A stretch of DNA of 64,000 nucleotides from Minicystis rosea (GTDB lineage: Bacteria > Myxococcota_A > Polyangia > Polyangiales > Polyangiaceae): positions 9,718,377 through 9,782,376 of the forward strand of contig CP016211.1 in NCBI GenBank assembly GCA_001931535.1, read 5' to 3'. The translations under genes and the position numbers were made by a program. Under the pieces are notes generated by a model. It searched no databases, had not been told where the DNA came from, and saw only the letters and a list, made by a program, of their open reading frames with translations. Shown in pieces: positions 55,772-63,836 of the stretch (position 1 is its first letter; each line of letters begins with the position of its first letter).

Positions 55772-56320
55772 ATGAAGCTCTCGCGCAAGTCGTTCCTCGC
55801 CGTCCTTTCGCTCGCCGCCGGCGGGTTGGTCTTCTCCAGCGTCATCAGCGACGCCGGCGCCCAAGCGGCGCGCGCCGGTTACAAGTGGGAAGTCCACAAG
55901 TCGGCCAACGTCAAATTCGAAATCCCCAAAGCGTGGGACACCAGCACCGACGGGGACGACGTGCTCATCACCAAGGCCAAGGACGGCGGACTCACCCTCG
56001 AGTTCATCGCCATCTCCAACGGCCAGAAAGAAGCACGCGCCGCCGAGAAGACGATCGAAGTCGAGATCTTGAAGCGCATCCCCGACGCGCACGTCACCGA
56101 GCCGGCCAAGCCCGTGACCCAGAATGGGCTCACCGGCACCCTCATCAAGGGCGAAGGCCACAAGCGCAACTCCAAAGAACCCATCGAGTTCTTCGCCGTC
56201 TTCCTCGGCGACGGCAAGGGCCATGGCCTCCTCTCCGTCGGCTTCGCCGGCAAGGGCCAGATTGCCAAGCACCGTGATCAGGTGGTCGAGATCTTCAATT
56301 CGATTCGCCCGGTCAAGTGA
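55772..56320 (+). CDS. Exported protein of about 180 residues, PsbP/LpqN-like
   Basis: A 182-residue protein with a signal peptide (MKLSRKSFLAVLSLAAGGLVFSSVISDAGAQA). The mature domain (YKWEVHKSANVKFEIPKAWDTSTDGDDVLITKAKDGGLTLEFIAI ... VTEPAKPVTQNGLTGTLIKGEGHKRN ... IEFFAVFLGDGKGHGLLSVGFAGKGQIAKHRDQVVEIFNSIRPVK) has the strand order of PsbP/LpqN-like single-domain proteins, in which a helix near the end precedes a final SIRP segment. Binding function unknown. GGGGAGG 4 nt before ATG 55772 decides the start over an in-frame codon at 55712. Followed by partial repeat copy D. Confidence 0.75.
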   Translation: MKLSRKSFLAVLSLAAGGLVFSSVISDAGAQAARAGYKWEVHKSANVKFEIPKAWDTSTDGDDVLITKAKDGGLTLEFIAISNGQKEARAAEKTIEVEILKRIPDAHVTEPAKPVTQNGLTGTLIKGEGHKRNSKEPIEFFAVFLGDGKGHGLLSVGFAGKGQIAKHRDQVVEIFNSIRPVK

Positions 56321-56330
56321 GGCAAAGCTC

Positions 56331-56360
56331 GTTGGGAGAGGGCGCGTGAGCCCTCTCCTC
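56331..56360 (+). repeat. Partial copy D of the two-hairpin element (hairpin 2 only)
   Basis: GGAGAGGGC (56335-56343) pairs with GCCCTCTCC (56350-56358); this stem, the following GCG of the loop and the preceding CGTT match the right part of copy C at 31579-31608. It lies between the convergent gene ending at 56320 and the SDR gene. It may act as a terminator. Confidence 0.55.
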
Positions 56361-56404
56361 GGGCACCTCCGGCTGGGCAGCACGCGGATCCTCTCCTCGC
56401 CGCC

Positions 56405-57145
56405 TCACGCCACCACGCTTCGCCCCCCATCCACCGTGATGGTCTGTCCCGTGATGTAATCGTTCGAGGCCAGGAACACGACGGCGCGCGCCACGTCTGC
56501 GGCTTCACCGATCCTCGAAAGCGGGATGCGCTCGCGGATGCGGGCGAGCGTCTCTTCCTCGTAATCGGCGGGTGGCATCACCGTCCCCGGCGCCACGGCA
56601 TTGACGCGCACCTCGGGCGCCAGCGCGACCGAGAGGCCCTTCACCAGATTGGCGAGGGCCGCTTTGCTCGCCGAATAAGGCAGGTAATGCTTCCACGGCC
56701 GCTCCGCGGACAGGCACGTGATGGCCACCACGCAGCCGCGCGAAGCGCGCAGCGCCGGCTCGAGCGCCAACGTGAGCAGATAAGGCGCATCGACGTTGAG
56801 CGCGAACGCGCGATCCCAAGCCCCGGCGGAGAGCTCCGCCGGCGGCACGCGCTCGAAGTTGGCGGCATTGTGAACCACGATGTCGATGCGCCCGGACACC
56901 GCGAGCGCCTCTTGGGCCAAGCGATCGATTTGGGGGCGATCGGTGAGATCGGCTTGCACGATGGTCGCCTCGCGCCCGAGCGCGGTGACCTCGGCGGCCA
57001 CCGACTTCGCGCCGGTGGCGCTCGTTGCATGATGGATGACGACGTCGCAGCCGGCCTCGGCGAGCGCACGAACGATGGCGGCGCCCACGCGGGTGCCGCC
57101 GCCGGTGACGAGGGCGAGCTTGCCGTGGAGATCGAGAGCGGACAT
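56405..57145 (-). CDS. Short-chain dehydrogenase/reductase, pteridine-reductase-like
   Basis: A 246-residue classical SDR. Cofactor loop TGGGTRVG near the N-terminus (ALVTGGGTRVGAAIV; the Arg after Thr suggests NADPH, as in pteridine reductases), HNAANFERVPPAELS in place of NNAG, ITCLSAERPWKHYLPYSASK with the catalytic Tyr and Lys, and a C-terminal ITGQTITVDGGRSV. The substrate is not deducible. ATG 57145 preferred over 57205. The upstream lipoprotein gene is on the same strand 31 nt away, but a near-start -10-like box lies in between. Confidence 0.88.
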   Translation of the reverse strand: MSALDLHGKLALVTGGGTRVGAAIVRALAEAGCDVVIHHATSATGAKSVAAEVTALGREATIVQADLTDRPQIDRLAQEALAVSGRIDIVVHNAANFERVPPAELSAGAWDRAFALNVDAPYLLTLALEPALRASRGCVVAITCLSAERPWKHYLPYSASKAALANLVKGLSVALAPEVRVNAVAPGTVMPPADYEEETLARIRERIPLSRIGEAADVARAVVFLASNDYITGQTITVDGGRSVVA

Positions 57146-57152
57146 GCGCCGC

Positions 57153-57158
57153 ATCCTA
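57153..57158 (-). promoter_or_regulatory. Putative -10 box TAGGAT of the SDR gene
   Basis: TAGGAT on the minus strand, 7 nt before the ATG at 57145. Confidence 0.45.
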
Positions 57159-57176
57159 CTCACGACCCGTCGCCGT

Positions 57177-57944
57177 TCACGGCGCCGCGTCCGGCCCGGC
57201 TCCACCGTCCGTCGCCGCGCCGCCGTCGGGCGCCCCGCCGTTCATGCCATCGGAGCAGCACGGCAGCCCGCCGGGCGTGCCGCAGTTGGGCCCGGTGTCG
57301 CACGGCGGCGACCACATCATGGTATCGCCGAGCACGACGGGCACCTCGACCGAATGCTTCACGTTCAAACCCGCGTCGAGCAAGGCCGCCGCCATGAGCA
57401 CGTGCGTGCCTTTGGGGAGCACCGACTCCGGCGCGTACACGAGCCCAGGCAGGAAGTCCGTGAAGCCGGATTGTTGATACCAACCGCTCTTCGCAATCGG
57501 CACCACGACCTGGCTCGGATACGTGCTCGCGTACCAATCGTGCGTGATCGGATCCTTGATACCGTATTGCAAGATGGCTTGAGGCCCGCAGTCCTGACAT
57601 CCGAACGAGAGCCAGAGATGATATCCACCCTGCGGCCCCTGCATCACCGTCACCGTCTGTCCGGAGGTGAGCCGCGCGAAGCACGTCTCTCCGGTCCCCA
57701 TCTCGAAGGCCTGCGGATCCGGGGGATCGACGCACGCCGCTCCGCCACCCGTGCCGCTGCTGCTCGTCGTGCTGCTGGAGGATCCACCGCCCGCGCCTCC
57801 GCCTCCGCCCGTGCTGCTGCTCGTCGCGTGGTTGCCACCGCCGGCGACGCCGCCGCTGCCCTCCGAAGACGAGCGCGCGCTGGAAGAACAAGCCGCGGTC
57901 GCGAAGAGGGCGATCGCGGCCGAAGAAAGAGCAAGAATACGCAT
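57177..57944 (-). CDS. Lipoprotein with Ser/Gly-rich linker
   Basis: A 255-residue lipoprotein (ATAAC, Cys19). Residues about 20-70 are a Ser/Thr/Gly spacer, then a globular domain with cysteines (ACVDPPDPQAFEMGTGETCFARL, LSFGCQDCGPQAILQYG, PPCDTGPNCGTPGGLPCCSDG) and a Gly/Ala/Asp-rich tail. I do not recognise the globular part. GAGGGA lies 4 nt before the ATG, and a TAGCCT box (57961-57966, minus) lies 16 nt before it, an ordinary short leader. Divergent from the gene at 58019. Confidence 0.75.
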   Translation of the reverse strand: MRILALSSAAIALFATAACSSSARSSSEGSGGVAGGGNHATSSSTGGGGGAGGGSSSSTTSSSGTGGGAACVDPPDPQAFEMGTGETCFARLTSGQTVTVMQGPQGGYHLWLSFGCQDCGPQAILQYGIKDPITHDWYASTYPSQVVVPIAKSGWYQQSGFTDFLPGLVYAPESVLPKGTHVLMAAALLDAGLNVKHSVEVPVVLGDTMMWSPPCDTGPNCGTPGGLPCCSDGMNGGAPDGGAATDGGAGPDAAP

Positions 57945-58002
57945 GATTCCCTCGTGACCCAGGCTACCACGCGCGGCGCGTCCCCCGCGCGCGGGCCTCT
58001 GC

Positions 58003-58008
58003 TATCGT
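58003..58008 (+). promoter_or_regulatory. Putative extended -10 TGCTATCGT
   Basis: TATCGT preceded by TGC (extended -10), 10 nt before the GTG at 58019. The same TGCTATC sequence precedes the glycosyltransferase gene at 63837. Confidence 0.55.
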
Positions 58009-58018
58009 CTCCCCCGCC

Positions 58019-58696
58019 GTGATTCGATCCCCTCGCCCCTTCGCCCCTGCCGCGCTGGCGCTCGCGCTCGCTGCGTGCGCTGCGCCCTTGGGCGAGGCGC
58101 ATCCCTGTCCGGACAGCGCTTGTGTGAATGGGCGCGCGTGCGTCGCCGGTCGCTGCCGCACGCCCGAAGCGCCGATCGCCCAAGGCGATGCGCTGCGCGT
58201 CGTGCTCGCGCCCGCCGATCTCGCGGTCGTCGGCCTGCGCGGCGGCGGCGGCGGCGCCGAGCTTCCCGAGACGGTCGCGCTCGGCCGCGCGGCGAGCGGC
58301 ACGGTGGTGATGTTCTTCCGCTTCGAGGCCACGTGGCGTGACGACGCCGAAGTGCAAAGCGCCTTCCTCGTGCTCGAGCCCGTCGATGCCACGCCGCCGG
58401 CCACGGCCCCGATCAACTTCGAAATGGCCCGCGTCGTCGAGCCGTGGACGCCGGCCGTCGTCTCGTGGGGCCGCCAGCCGCGCCTCGCCGTCCCGCTCAC
58501 CGCGGGGACGATGCGCGCACGGGCCACGTCGCCGATGCGCGTCGACGTCACGCCGCTCGTGAAGAGCTGGGCGCGGCGCGACACGGACGATCATGGCATC
58601 GCGCTGCTCGCCAAAGGCGATGACGCCGAAGGCGCGGTGGTGTCGATGGGCGTCACGCAGGGCCGCGGGCCGCGGCTCGAGGTGTACGTGAAGTGA
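58019..58696 (+). CDS. Lipoprotein with DNRLRE-like domain
   Basis: A 225-residue lipoprotein (ALAAC, Cys20) with a short Cys-rich segment (CPDSACVNGRACVAGRCRTPE) and a C-terminal domain like DNRLRE (FFRFEATWRDDAEVQSAFLVLEPVDA ... ARVVEPWTPAVVSWGRQP ... VDVTPLVKSWARRDTDDHGIALLAKGD), a beta-sandwich found in secreted surface proteins. Starts with GTG. Its stop overlaps the OppD-like GTG start (GTGA), so it is translationally coupled to the transporter ATPases; whether it helps capture substrate is unknown, and it does not look like a standard solute-binding protein. Confidence 0.78.
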   Translation: MIRSPRPFAPAALALALAACAAPLGEAHPCPDSACVNGRACVAGRCRTPEAPIAQGDALRVVLAPADLAVVGLRGGGGGAELPETVALGRAASGTVVMFFRFEATWRDDAEVQSAFLVLEPVDATPPATAPINFEMARVVEPWTPAVVSWGRQPRLAVPLTAGTMRARATSPMRVDVTPLVKSWARRDTDDHGIALLAKGDDAEGAVVSMGVTQGRGPRLEVYVK

Positions 58697-59700
58697 GCGG
58701 CGATCCGCTCCTCTCCATCCGCGATCTCTCGGTGTCGTTCGTCACCGACGGCGGCCTCCTGCGCGCGGTCGATCACGTCTCGTTCGACGTCCCGCGCGGC
58801 CGCACCGTGGCGCTCGTGGGCGAGTCCGGCTGCGGCAAGAGCGTCACCGCGCACTCCATCATGCGCCTCCTGCCCTCGCCGCCCGCGCGCACGGACGGCG
58901 GCGAGATCCTCCTCGAAGGCCGCGATCTCTTGAAGCTCGACGAGCGCTCCATGCGTGCCGTGCGCGGCGCCCGCATCGGCATGATCTTCCAAGAGCCGAT
59001 GACCTCGCTCAACCCGGTGTACACCATCGGTTTCCAAATCGCCGAGGCCATCCGCCTCCATCGCGACGTCTCGCGCAGCGAAGCGCGCCGCCTCTCCATC
59101 GAAGGCCTCGCGCGCGTCGGTTTCCCCGAGCCGGCCCGCCGGGTCGACAACTATCCACACGAGCTCTCCGGTGGCATGCGCCAGCGTGTCCTCATCGCCA
59201 TCGCGCTCGCGTGCAGCCCGGCGCTCCTCGTCGCCGACGAGCCCACCACCGCGCTCGACGCCACCGTGCAGGCGCAAATCCTCGCGCTCCTCGCCCAGCT
59301 CCGTGAAGAAGCAGGCATGAGCCTCCTCCTCATCGCCCACGATCTCGCGCTCGTCGGCGAGGTCGCCGACGACATCGTGGTGCTCTATGCCGGCGTCGTC
59401 GTGGAGCGCGGCCCCGCACGCGCGGTGCTTTCGAATCCGGCCCATCCGTACACACGCGCGCTCCTCCGCAGCCTCCCGCCGCGCGCCCATCGCGCCCGTG
59501 GCGAGCGCGGCCGCAAGCTCCCGACGATCGAAGGATCCCTCCCCGATCTGCGCTCCCCTCCGCCCGGCTGCCGCTTCCAAGATCGCTGTCCCGACGTCAC
59601 CGAACGTTGTCGCGTCGAGCCCCCGGCGCTCGTCCCCGCGGGCAACGGCGCGACGGCGCGCTGCTTCCTCGTCGAGCCACGGAATGGAGAGCTCGCATGA
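58693..59700 (+). CDS. Oligopeptide/dipeptide ABC transporter ATP-binding protein (DppD/OppD-like)
   Basis: A 335-residue ABC ATPase. Walker A GESGCGKS, Q-loop FQEPMTSLNP, signature ELSGGMRQR, Walker B LLVADEPTTALD, switch His in LLIAHDL. The C-terminal oligopeptide-type extension has PGCRFQDRCPDVTERC, which binds a [4Fe-4S] cluster in some DppD proteins. It would energise import of peptides or similar solutes together with the next gene. No permease or binding-protein gene is adjacent, which is unusual for this class. Start GTG overlaps the lipoprotein stop; stop overlaps the next ATG. Confidence 0.93.
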   Translation: MSGDPLLSIRDLSVSFVTDGGLLRAVDHVSFDVPRGRTVALVGESGCGKSVTAHSIMRLLPSPPARTDGGEILLEGRDLLKLDERSMRAVRGARIGMIFQEPMTSLNPVYTIGFQIAEAIRLHRDVSRSEARRLSIEGLARVGFPEPARRVDNYPHELSGGMRQRVLIAIALACSPALLVADEPTTALDATVQAQILALLAQLREEAGMSLLLIAHDLALVGEVADDIVVLYAGVVVERGPARAVLSNPAHPYTRALLRSLPPRAHRARGERGRKLPTIEGSLPDLRSPPPGCRFQDRCPDVTERCRVEPPALVPAGNGATARCFLVEPRNGELA

Positions 59701-60737
59701 GCGAAGTCGCCCCCAACGAGCGCGGCAAAGGCGGCCCGCTCCTCCAGGTGGAGAACCTCTCCAAGCTCTACCCCGTCGACGGCGGTGTCTTCGGCAAAGC
59801 ACGCTTCGTCCACGCCGTTGACGGAGTCTCGTTGTACGTCCGCCGCGGCGAGACGCTGGGCCTCGTGGGCGAGTCCGGCTGCGGCAAGAGCACGCTCGGG
59901 CGCACCATCCTCCGCTTGGTCGAGCCCACCCTGGGCCGCATCCTCTTCGATGGACACGACATCACCCGCATGCCCGGGCCCGAGCTCCAGGCCATGCGAC
60001 GGCGCATGCAAATCGTCTTTCAAGACCCTTATTCGTCGCTGAACCCGCGCATGACGGTGCGCGAGATCGTGGGCGAGGGGATCGCCATTCATCGCCTCGC
60101 CAAGACCCGAAAGGAGGCCGACGATCAAGTCGCCGCCGTCCTCTCCAAGGTCGGCCTCCGCCCGGAGATGATGGCCCGTTATCCCCACGAATTCTCGGGC
60201 GGCCAAAGGCAGCGCATCGGCATCGCCCGGGCGCTCGCGGTCAGCCCCGATTTCATCGTCTGCGACGAGCCCGTCTCCGCGCTCGACGTCTCCGTGCAGG
60301 CGCAGGTGATAAACCTCCTCGAAGCCCTGCAGGACGAGCTCGGCGTCAGCCTGCTCTTCATCTCCCACGATCTCCGGGTCGTCGAGTACACGAGCCACCG
60401 CGTCGCGGTCATGTACCTCGGCCGCATCGTCGAGATCGGCCCCGCCGCCGACATCGGCGAAAAGCGCTATCACCCTTATACGCGCGCGCTCTTCAGCGCC
60501 ATGCCCGAGGCGCCGTTCAATCACGAAGGCTCACCGGCCGAAGGCACCGAAGGCAAACGCCGTCTCGTGCTCCACGGCGAGCCCCCGAGCGCCGTCAACC
60601 CACCTTCCGGCTGCGCCTTCCACCCCCGCTGCCCGCGCGCCGAAAAAGGCCGCTGCGACGTCGAAGTCCCCACCTTGGAAGAGCTCGTCCCCGGCAGCCG
60701 CCACCGCGTTGCCTGCTGGCACCCCGAAGTGGGCTAA
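59697..60737 (+). CDS. Oligopeptide/dipeptide ABC transporter ATP-binding protein (DppF/OppF-like)
   Basis: A 346-residue partner ATPase: Walker A GESGCGKS, Q-loop FQDPYSSLNPRMTV, signature FSGGQRQR, Walker B FIVCDEPVSALD, LLFISHDL, and the C-terminal SGCAFHPRCPRAEKGRC extension. OppD/OppF-type ATPases act as a heterodimer on the cytoplasmic face of two permeases. Begins in an ATGA overlap with the previous stop, with GGAGAG just before it. Convergent with the small gene at 60780. Confidence 0.94.
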   Translation: MSEVAPNERGKGGPLLQVENLSKLYPVDGGVFGKARFVHAVDGVSLYVRRGETLGLVGESGCGKSTLGRTILRLVEPTLGRILFDGHDITRMPGPELQAMRRRMQIVFQDPYSSLNPRMTVREIVGEGIAIHRLAKTRKEADDQVAAVLSKVGLRPEMMARYPHEFSGGQRQRIGIARALAVSPDFIVCDEPVSALDVSVQAQVINLLEALQDELGVSLLFISHDLRVVEYTSHRVAVMYLGRIVEIGPAADIGEKRYHPYTRALFSAMPEAPFNHEGSPAEGTEGKRRLVLHGEPPSAVNPPSGCAFHPRCPRAEKGRCDVEVPTLEELVPGSRHRVACWHPEVG

Positions 60738-60779
60738 TCCCATCCTCCAAGAGCCCTGAGCTCCCCAAGCAACATCGTG

Positions 60780-61196
60780 TCATCCGGGCCGCTCGACGGA
60801 GGCGCGCTCGAGCACCTCGGAGAGCGGCCTGAAGAGGCGTCCTTCCGCCTCGATGGCCTCGAAATCGTCGTCCTCCTCGTCCGCTTCGCGCACGCACACG
60901 AGCGGATCGTCGGCCGGGCCCGTCACCTGCGCCCAAAGCGTGACCTCCTCCGAGCGCGCCATGCCGAAGACGGCGTGCGTCTCGAAGAAGCGCCCCTCCC
61001 GCGGCGCCGCGAACGGCGCGAACGACAGCCCACGATACGATATCTGGGTGAACTCGTGAATCACGAGCGTCCCCGCGAAACGCACCGCCGCCGCCGCCGC
61101 GCGAAGCGCAGGGGGCACCTCGCTCGGCACGACGGCCTCCATGCGACCACCGAGCCTCTCGATCTGCCGAAAGAGCGCCGCCGCGAGTCGATCCAC
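60780..61196 (-). CDS. Uncharacterised 138-residue protein
   Basis: A small acidic soluble protein of unrecognised family. It has a helical N-terminus (MDRLAAALFRQIERLGGRMEAVVPSEVPPALRAAAAAV), strands (FAGTLVIHEFTQISYRGLSFAPF, EEVTLWAQVTG) and an acidic segment (EADEEDDDFEAIEAEG). It starts with GTG 6 nt after the stop of the upstream lipoprotein gene, so the two are probably one transcript. Confidence 0.65.
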   Translation of the reverse strand: MDRLAAALFRQIERLGGRMEAVVPSEVPPALRAAAAAVRFAGTLVIHEFTQISYRGLSFAPFAAPREGRFFETHAVFGMARSEEVTLWAQVTGPADDPLVCVREADEEDDDFEAIEAEGRLFRPLSEVLERASVERPG

Positions 61197-61202
61197 GATG
61201 CC

Positions 61203-62186
61203 TCAAAGCCCGCTGCAGACGGCCTTGTTCACCTTCGATCCGGCGCCTTCGCTGATGGTCACGTATCCCTTCCCATCCGCGAGAAACCCGACCGCTTCTC
61301 CCTGCTCCTCGCTCGCCACCGGCATCGCGCAGGGCGCGCCGGCGAGCGCGGAGGCGACCGTGCCATTTTGCGCGATCGGGTAATACCACAGCTCCGAATA
61401 CGTCCTCAGGATCACCCCTTTTCCGGAGGGATGCACGTCTCCACCCGTGAAAAGCACGCTCCCCTCGGGCGGCTTGACGCCGCCTGCATCCTTCATGACG
61501 GCCGTCGTCCCCGGCGTCAGCGGGAGTGGCATCTCGAAGATCGATGACTCCCCGATATACACTTTGGTGACGACGGTGACGGCGCCCGTCGTCGGATGGA
61601 CCAAGAGCGTCTCTGCATTGTGGGATCCATCCGGATACGTGAAGGGCAGCGCCTCCGCCGTCACCGTCGCATCGGCCACGGTGGCCGGCTCCGGGACACG
61701 ATAGATGGTGTACGAGGTGCGCTTCTCCTGATTGTCACCGATGTCGGCGAGGTAAATGCACGTCCCCGAAGGGCACGGGCCGCGCGCGATGTCCTCCCAA
61801 TCGATGGCCTGCGCGCCCGCGACCGTGATGGTGGCGAGCCGCGTCCCATGCTCGTCCACCGCGAAGAAACGCGCGCTGTCGCCCGAGTCGTTGTGCACCC
61901 AAAACACGCCTGGATGCGCGAGGCTCGCGACCACGCCGGAGACCTCTTTGAGCGCGCCGTCGGAGAGCGCGCCCGTGGCCTCGGGCTTCCCGCATGCAGG
62001 GCAAACCATGCTCCCGCCCACGCCCGTGGCGCCTGCAGTCCCCGTGTTGCCGCCGGCGCTGCCGCCCGTACCACCGTGCGCGGATGCCGTGGTGGTCGCC
62101 CCTGTCCCGTTCGCGCCGCTCCCGCCGCATCCCAAGGAAAGCAACATCGCGAGGACGGATCCGAAAGCCCAATGAAGCCGTTTCAT
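61203..62186 (-). CDS. Lipoprotein with beta-propeller-like domain
   Basis: A 327-residue lipoprotein (LSLGC, Cys20) with a Thr/Ser/Gly/Ala-rich linker to about residue 60, then a repeated beta-strand domain: SGVVASLAHPGVFWVHNDSGDSARFFAVDEHGTRLATITVAGAQAIDWEDIARGPC, IYLADIGDNQEKRTSYTIYRVPEP, DGSHNAETLLVHPTTGAVTVVTK. WVHNDSGD...A-x-DWED is a pattern I associate with secreted propeller proteins of unknown function in many bacteria. Followed after 6 nt by the gene ending at 60780. Confidence 0.8.
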   Translation of the reverse strand: MKRLHWAFGSVLAMLLSLGCGGSGANGTGATTTASAHGGTGGSAGGNTGTAGATGVGGSMVCPACGKPEATGALSDGALKEVSGVVASLAHPGVFWVHNDSGDSARFFAVDEHGTRLATITVAGAQAIDWEDIARGPCPSGTCIYLADIGDNQEKRTSYTIYRVPEPATVADATVTAEALPFTYPDGSHNAETLLVHPTTGAVTVVTKVYIGESSIFEMPLPLTPGTTAVMKDAGGVKPPEGSVLFTGGDVHPSGKGVILRTYSELWYYPIAQNGTVASALAGAPCAMPVASEEQGEAVGFLADGKGYVTISEGAGSKVNKAVCSGL

Positions 62187-62192
62187 CCCTCC

Positions 62193-62198
62193 ATTGTA
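62193..62198 (-). promoter_or_regulatory. Putative -10 box TACAAT
   Basis: TACAAT (5 of 6 to TATAAT) on the minus strand, only 6 nt before the ATG at 62186. The intervening 6 nt are GGAGGG, too close to the ATG to be a normal Shine-Dalgarno sequence. Confidence 0.5.
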
Positions 62199-62243
62199 TG
62201 CCTCGACGTGCTTTGCGCGTCGGGATGAAAGGCATCTTCGATC

Positions 62244-62702
62244 TCAAAAGACCGGGCACGTGCCGCCGAGGACATTGGTGCACTTGGGCATTGGATCCCC
62301 GATGCCGCCGTCGGACCCGCAGCACGTCGCGCAGCACTTGGTGCCGGACGCGCAGAGATCCGCGGCTGGATCGCAGTCCGATCCCAGCGGCAACGCCGCC
62401 TCGGCGCAGCGCCCCGCGACGCATGTACAAGGCAGCGGCGCAGCGCACGGCACCCCGCATCCCATCGGCGGCGGCAGCACGTCGGTCAGGCTCGCGCAGA
62501 CGCCGCAACACCCACTCTCGCGAAACCCACACTCCGCATCGCTCACGCACGCGCCGGGCTCACCGGCGCCCGAGCTCGACGTGGCGCTCGTGCTCGACGT
62601 GGTGCTCGTCGCGCCCCCGGTGCCGGCCGTCTCGATGGAGCTGCCGCAGGCGCTCGCGGCGACGAGGATCGCAGCGCAAACAAGGATCGTCGAAACACGC
62701 AT
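62244..62702 (-). CDS. Cys-rich lipoprotein
   Basis: A 152-residue lipoprotein (ASAC, Cys19) with a Thr/Ser/Gly spacer and a Cys-rich module of about 100 residues (CVSDAECGFRESGCCGVCAS, CGVPCAAPLPCTCVAGRCAE, CASGTKCCATCCGSDGG), probably disulfide-bonded and surface-exposed. Start at ATG 62702 (MRVSTILV) is preferred over 62714. A TAGCAT box at 62732-62737 (minus) lies 17-29 nt upstream, depending on the start. Confidence 0.78.
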   Translation of the reverse strand: MRVSTILVCAAILVAASACGSSIETAGTGGATSTTSSTSATSSSGAGEPGACVSDAECGFRESGCCGVCASLTDVLPPPMGCGVPCAAPLPCTCVAGRCAEAALPLGSDCDPAADLCASGTKCCATCCGSDGGIGDPMPKCTNVLGGTCPVF

Positions 62703-62745
62703 CGGGCTCTCCATCGCAGAGCGACGCCTCGATGCTATCCCGACC

Positions 62746-63687
62746 TCACCTGCGGCTGCGATACCATTCCACGAAGCGCCGCAGCCCTTCTTCGAGGCCG
62801 ATCTTGGGATCGTATCCCAGCTCCTCGTGGGCCCGCGTCACGTCGGCCAGCGTGTGCTGCACGTCGCCGCGCATCTCCGAGACGATCTCGATGCGCGGCG
62901 TCTTCCCCAGCGCCGTACCGATCGCGGCCACCAGATCGCCGAGCTTCGTCGCGCGACAGCCGCCGAGGTTGTACGCGCGGAACCCCGGCCGCTGCCGCTC
63001 GATGGCGCCCACGGTCCCGTCGATGATGTCGTCGATGAACGTGTAATCGCGGCTGGTCTCGCCGTCGCCGCGCAGGAGAACCGGCTCGCCCTGCTCGATG
63101 GCGCGGGTGAATTTGTGGATGGCCATGTCGGGGCGCTGCCGCGGGCCGTACACCGTGAAATAGCGGAGCGCGGCCACGTCGATCCCCGTCGTGTAGACGG
63201 CGGCCCGGAGCGCGAGCTCGGCGCCGCGCTTGCTCGCGGCATAGGGGCTCACGGGATCGTCGATGCGATCGTCCTCGTGGAAGGGCACCTTGTCGTTGGC
63301 GCCGTACACCGAGGAGCTCGAGGCGAAGACCACGCGCTTGATCCCGTGACGAACCGCCGCGTCCGCGATGTTCTGCGCGCCCTCGATGTTCACGCGCATG
63401 TAGCGCGCGGGCTCCTTCAAGCTCGGGCTCACGCCCGCGAGGGCGGCGAGGTGGACGATGGCGTCGTAGCGGGAGGCGCCGAGGATCCGGTCCAGCAGTG
63501 GGACGTCGAGGATGTCGCCCTCGATCAGGCGATCCGCGCCGGCGAGCGCGATGTTCGCTGCCTTGGTCTTTCGGTCGTAGAAGGCGTCGAAGTTGTCCAG
63601 ACCCGTCACTTCGTGACCGCGGGCGAGGAGCCGTTCGGTGAGGTGGGAGCCGATGAATCCGGCCATTCCGGTCACGAGGAGCCGCAT
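62746..63687 (-). CDS. NAD-dependent nucleotide-sugar epimerase/dehydratase (UDP-glucuronate 4-epimerase-like)
   Basis: A 313-residue extended SDR. Rossmann loop GMAGFIGSH at residues 7-15, LDNFDAFYDRKTK, VHLAALAGVSPSLKEP, SSSSVYGAN, YAASKRGAEL with the catalytic Tyr and Lys, RYFTVYGPRQRPDMAIHKF and RDYTFIDDIIDGT. NFDAFYD and PDMA...F are typical of the UDP-glucuronate/UDP-galacturonate 4-epimerase group. It probably supplies sugar nucleotides for polysaccharide or LPS O-antigen synthesis. The divergent gene is a glycosyltransferase, which fits. Confidence 0.88.
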   Translation of the reverse strand: MRLLVTGMAGFIGSHLTERLLARGHEVTGLDNFDAFYDRKTKAANIALAGADRLIEGDILDVPLLDRILGASRYDAIVHLAALAGVSPSLKEPARYMRVNIEGAQNIADAAVRHGIKRVVFASSSSVYGANDKVPFHEDDRIDDPVSPYAASKRGAELALRAAVYTTGIDVAALRYFTVYGPRQRPDMAIHKFTRAIEQGEPVLLRGDGETSRDYTFIDDIIDGTVGAIERQRPGFRAYNLGGCRATKLGDLVAAIGTALGKTPRIEIVSEMRGDVQHTLADVTRAHEELGYDPKIGLEEGLRRFVEWYRSRR

Positions 63688-63696
63688 CGGGGCGCG

Positions 63697-63702
63697 AACC
63701 TA
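63697..63702 (-). promoter_or_regulatory. Putative extended -10 TGCTAGGTT
   Basis: TAGGTT preceded by TGC on the minus strand, 9 nt before the ATG at 63687. Confidence 0.55.
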
Positions 63703-63822
63703 GCAGGCTCGCGCGCCCATCGCACGCGAGCATCTCGGGGCCTTGTCGTGGGTGCGCGGCGCTGCGATCGTGCCCGCGGATTTTCAGGCCGCGGGACGAC
63801 CTTGCCGGCTCGCCCTTTCTGC

Positions 63823-63828
63823 TATCCT
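63823..63828 (+). promoter_or_regulatory. Putative extended -10 TGCTATCCT
   Basis: TATCCT preceded by TGC, 8 nt before the GTG at 63837. A weak TTGCCG lies at 63802-63807. Confidence 0.55.
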
Positions 63829-63836
63829 GCGCGCCC

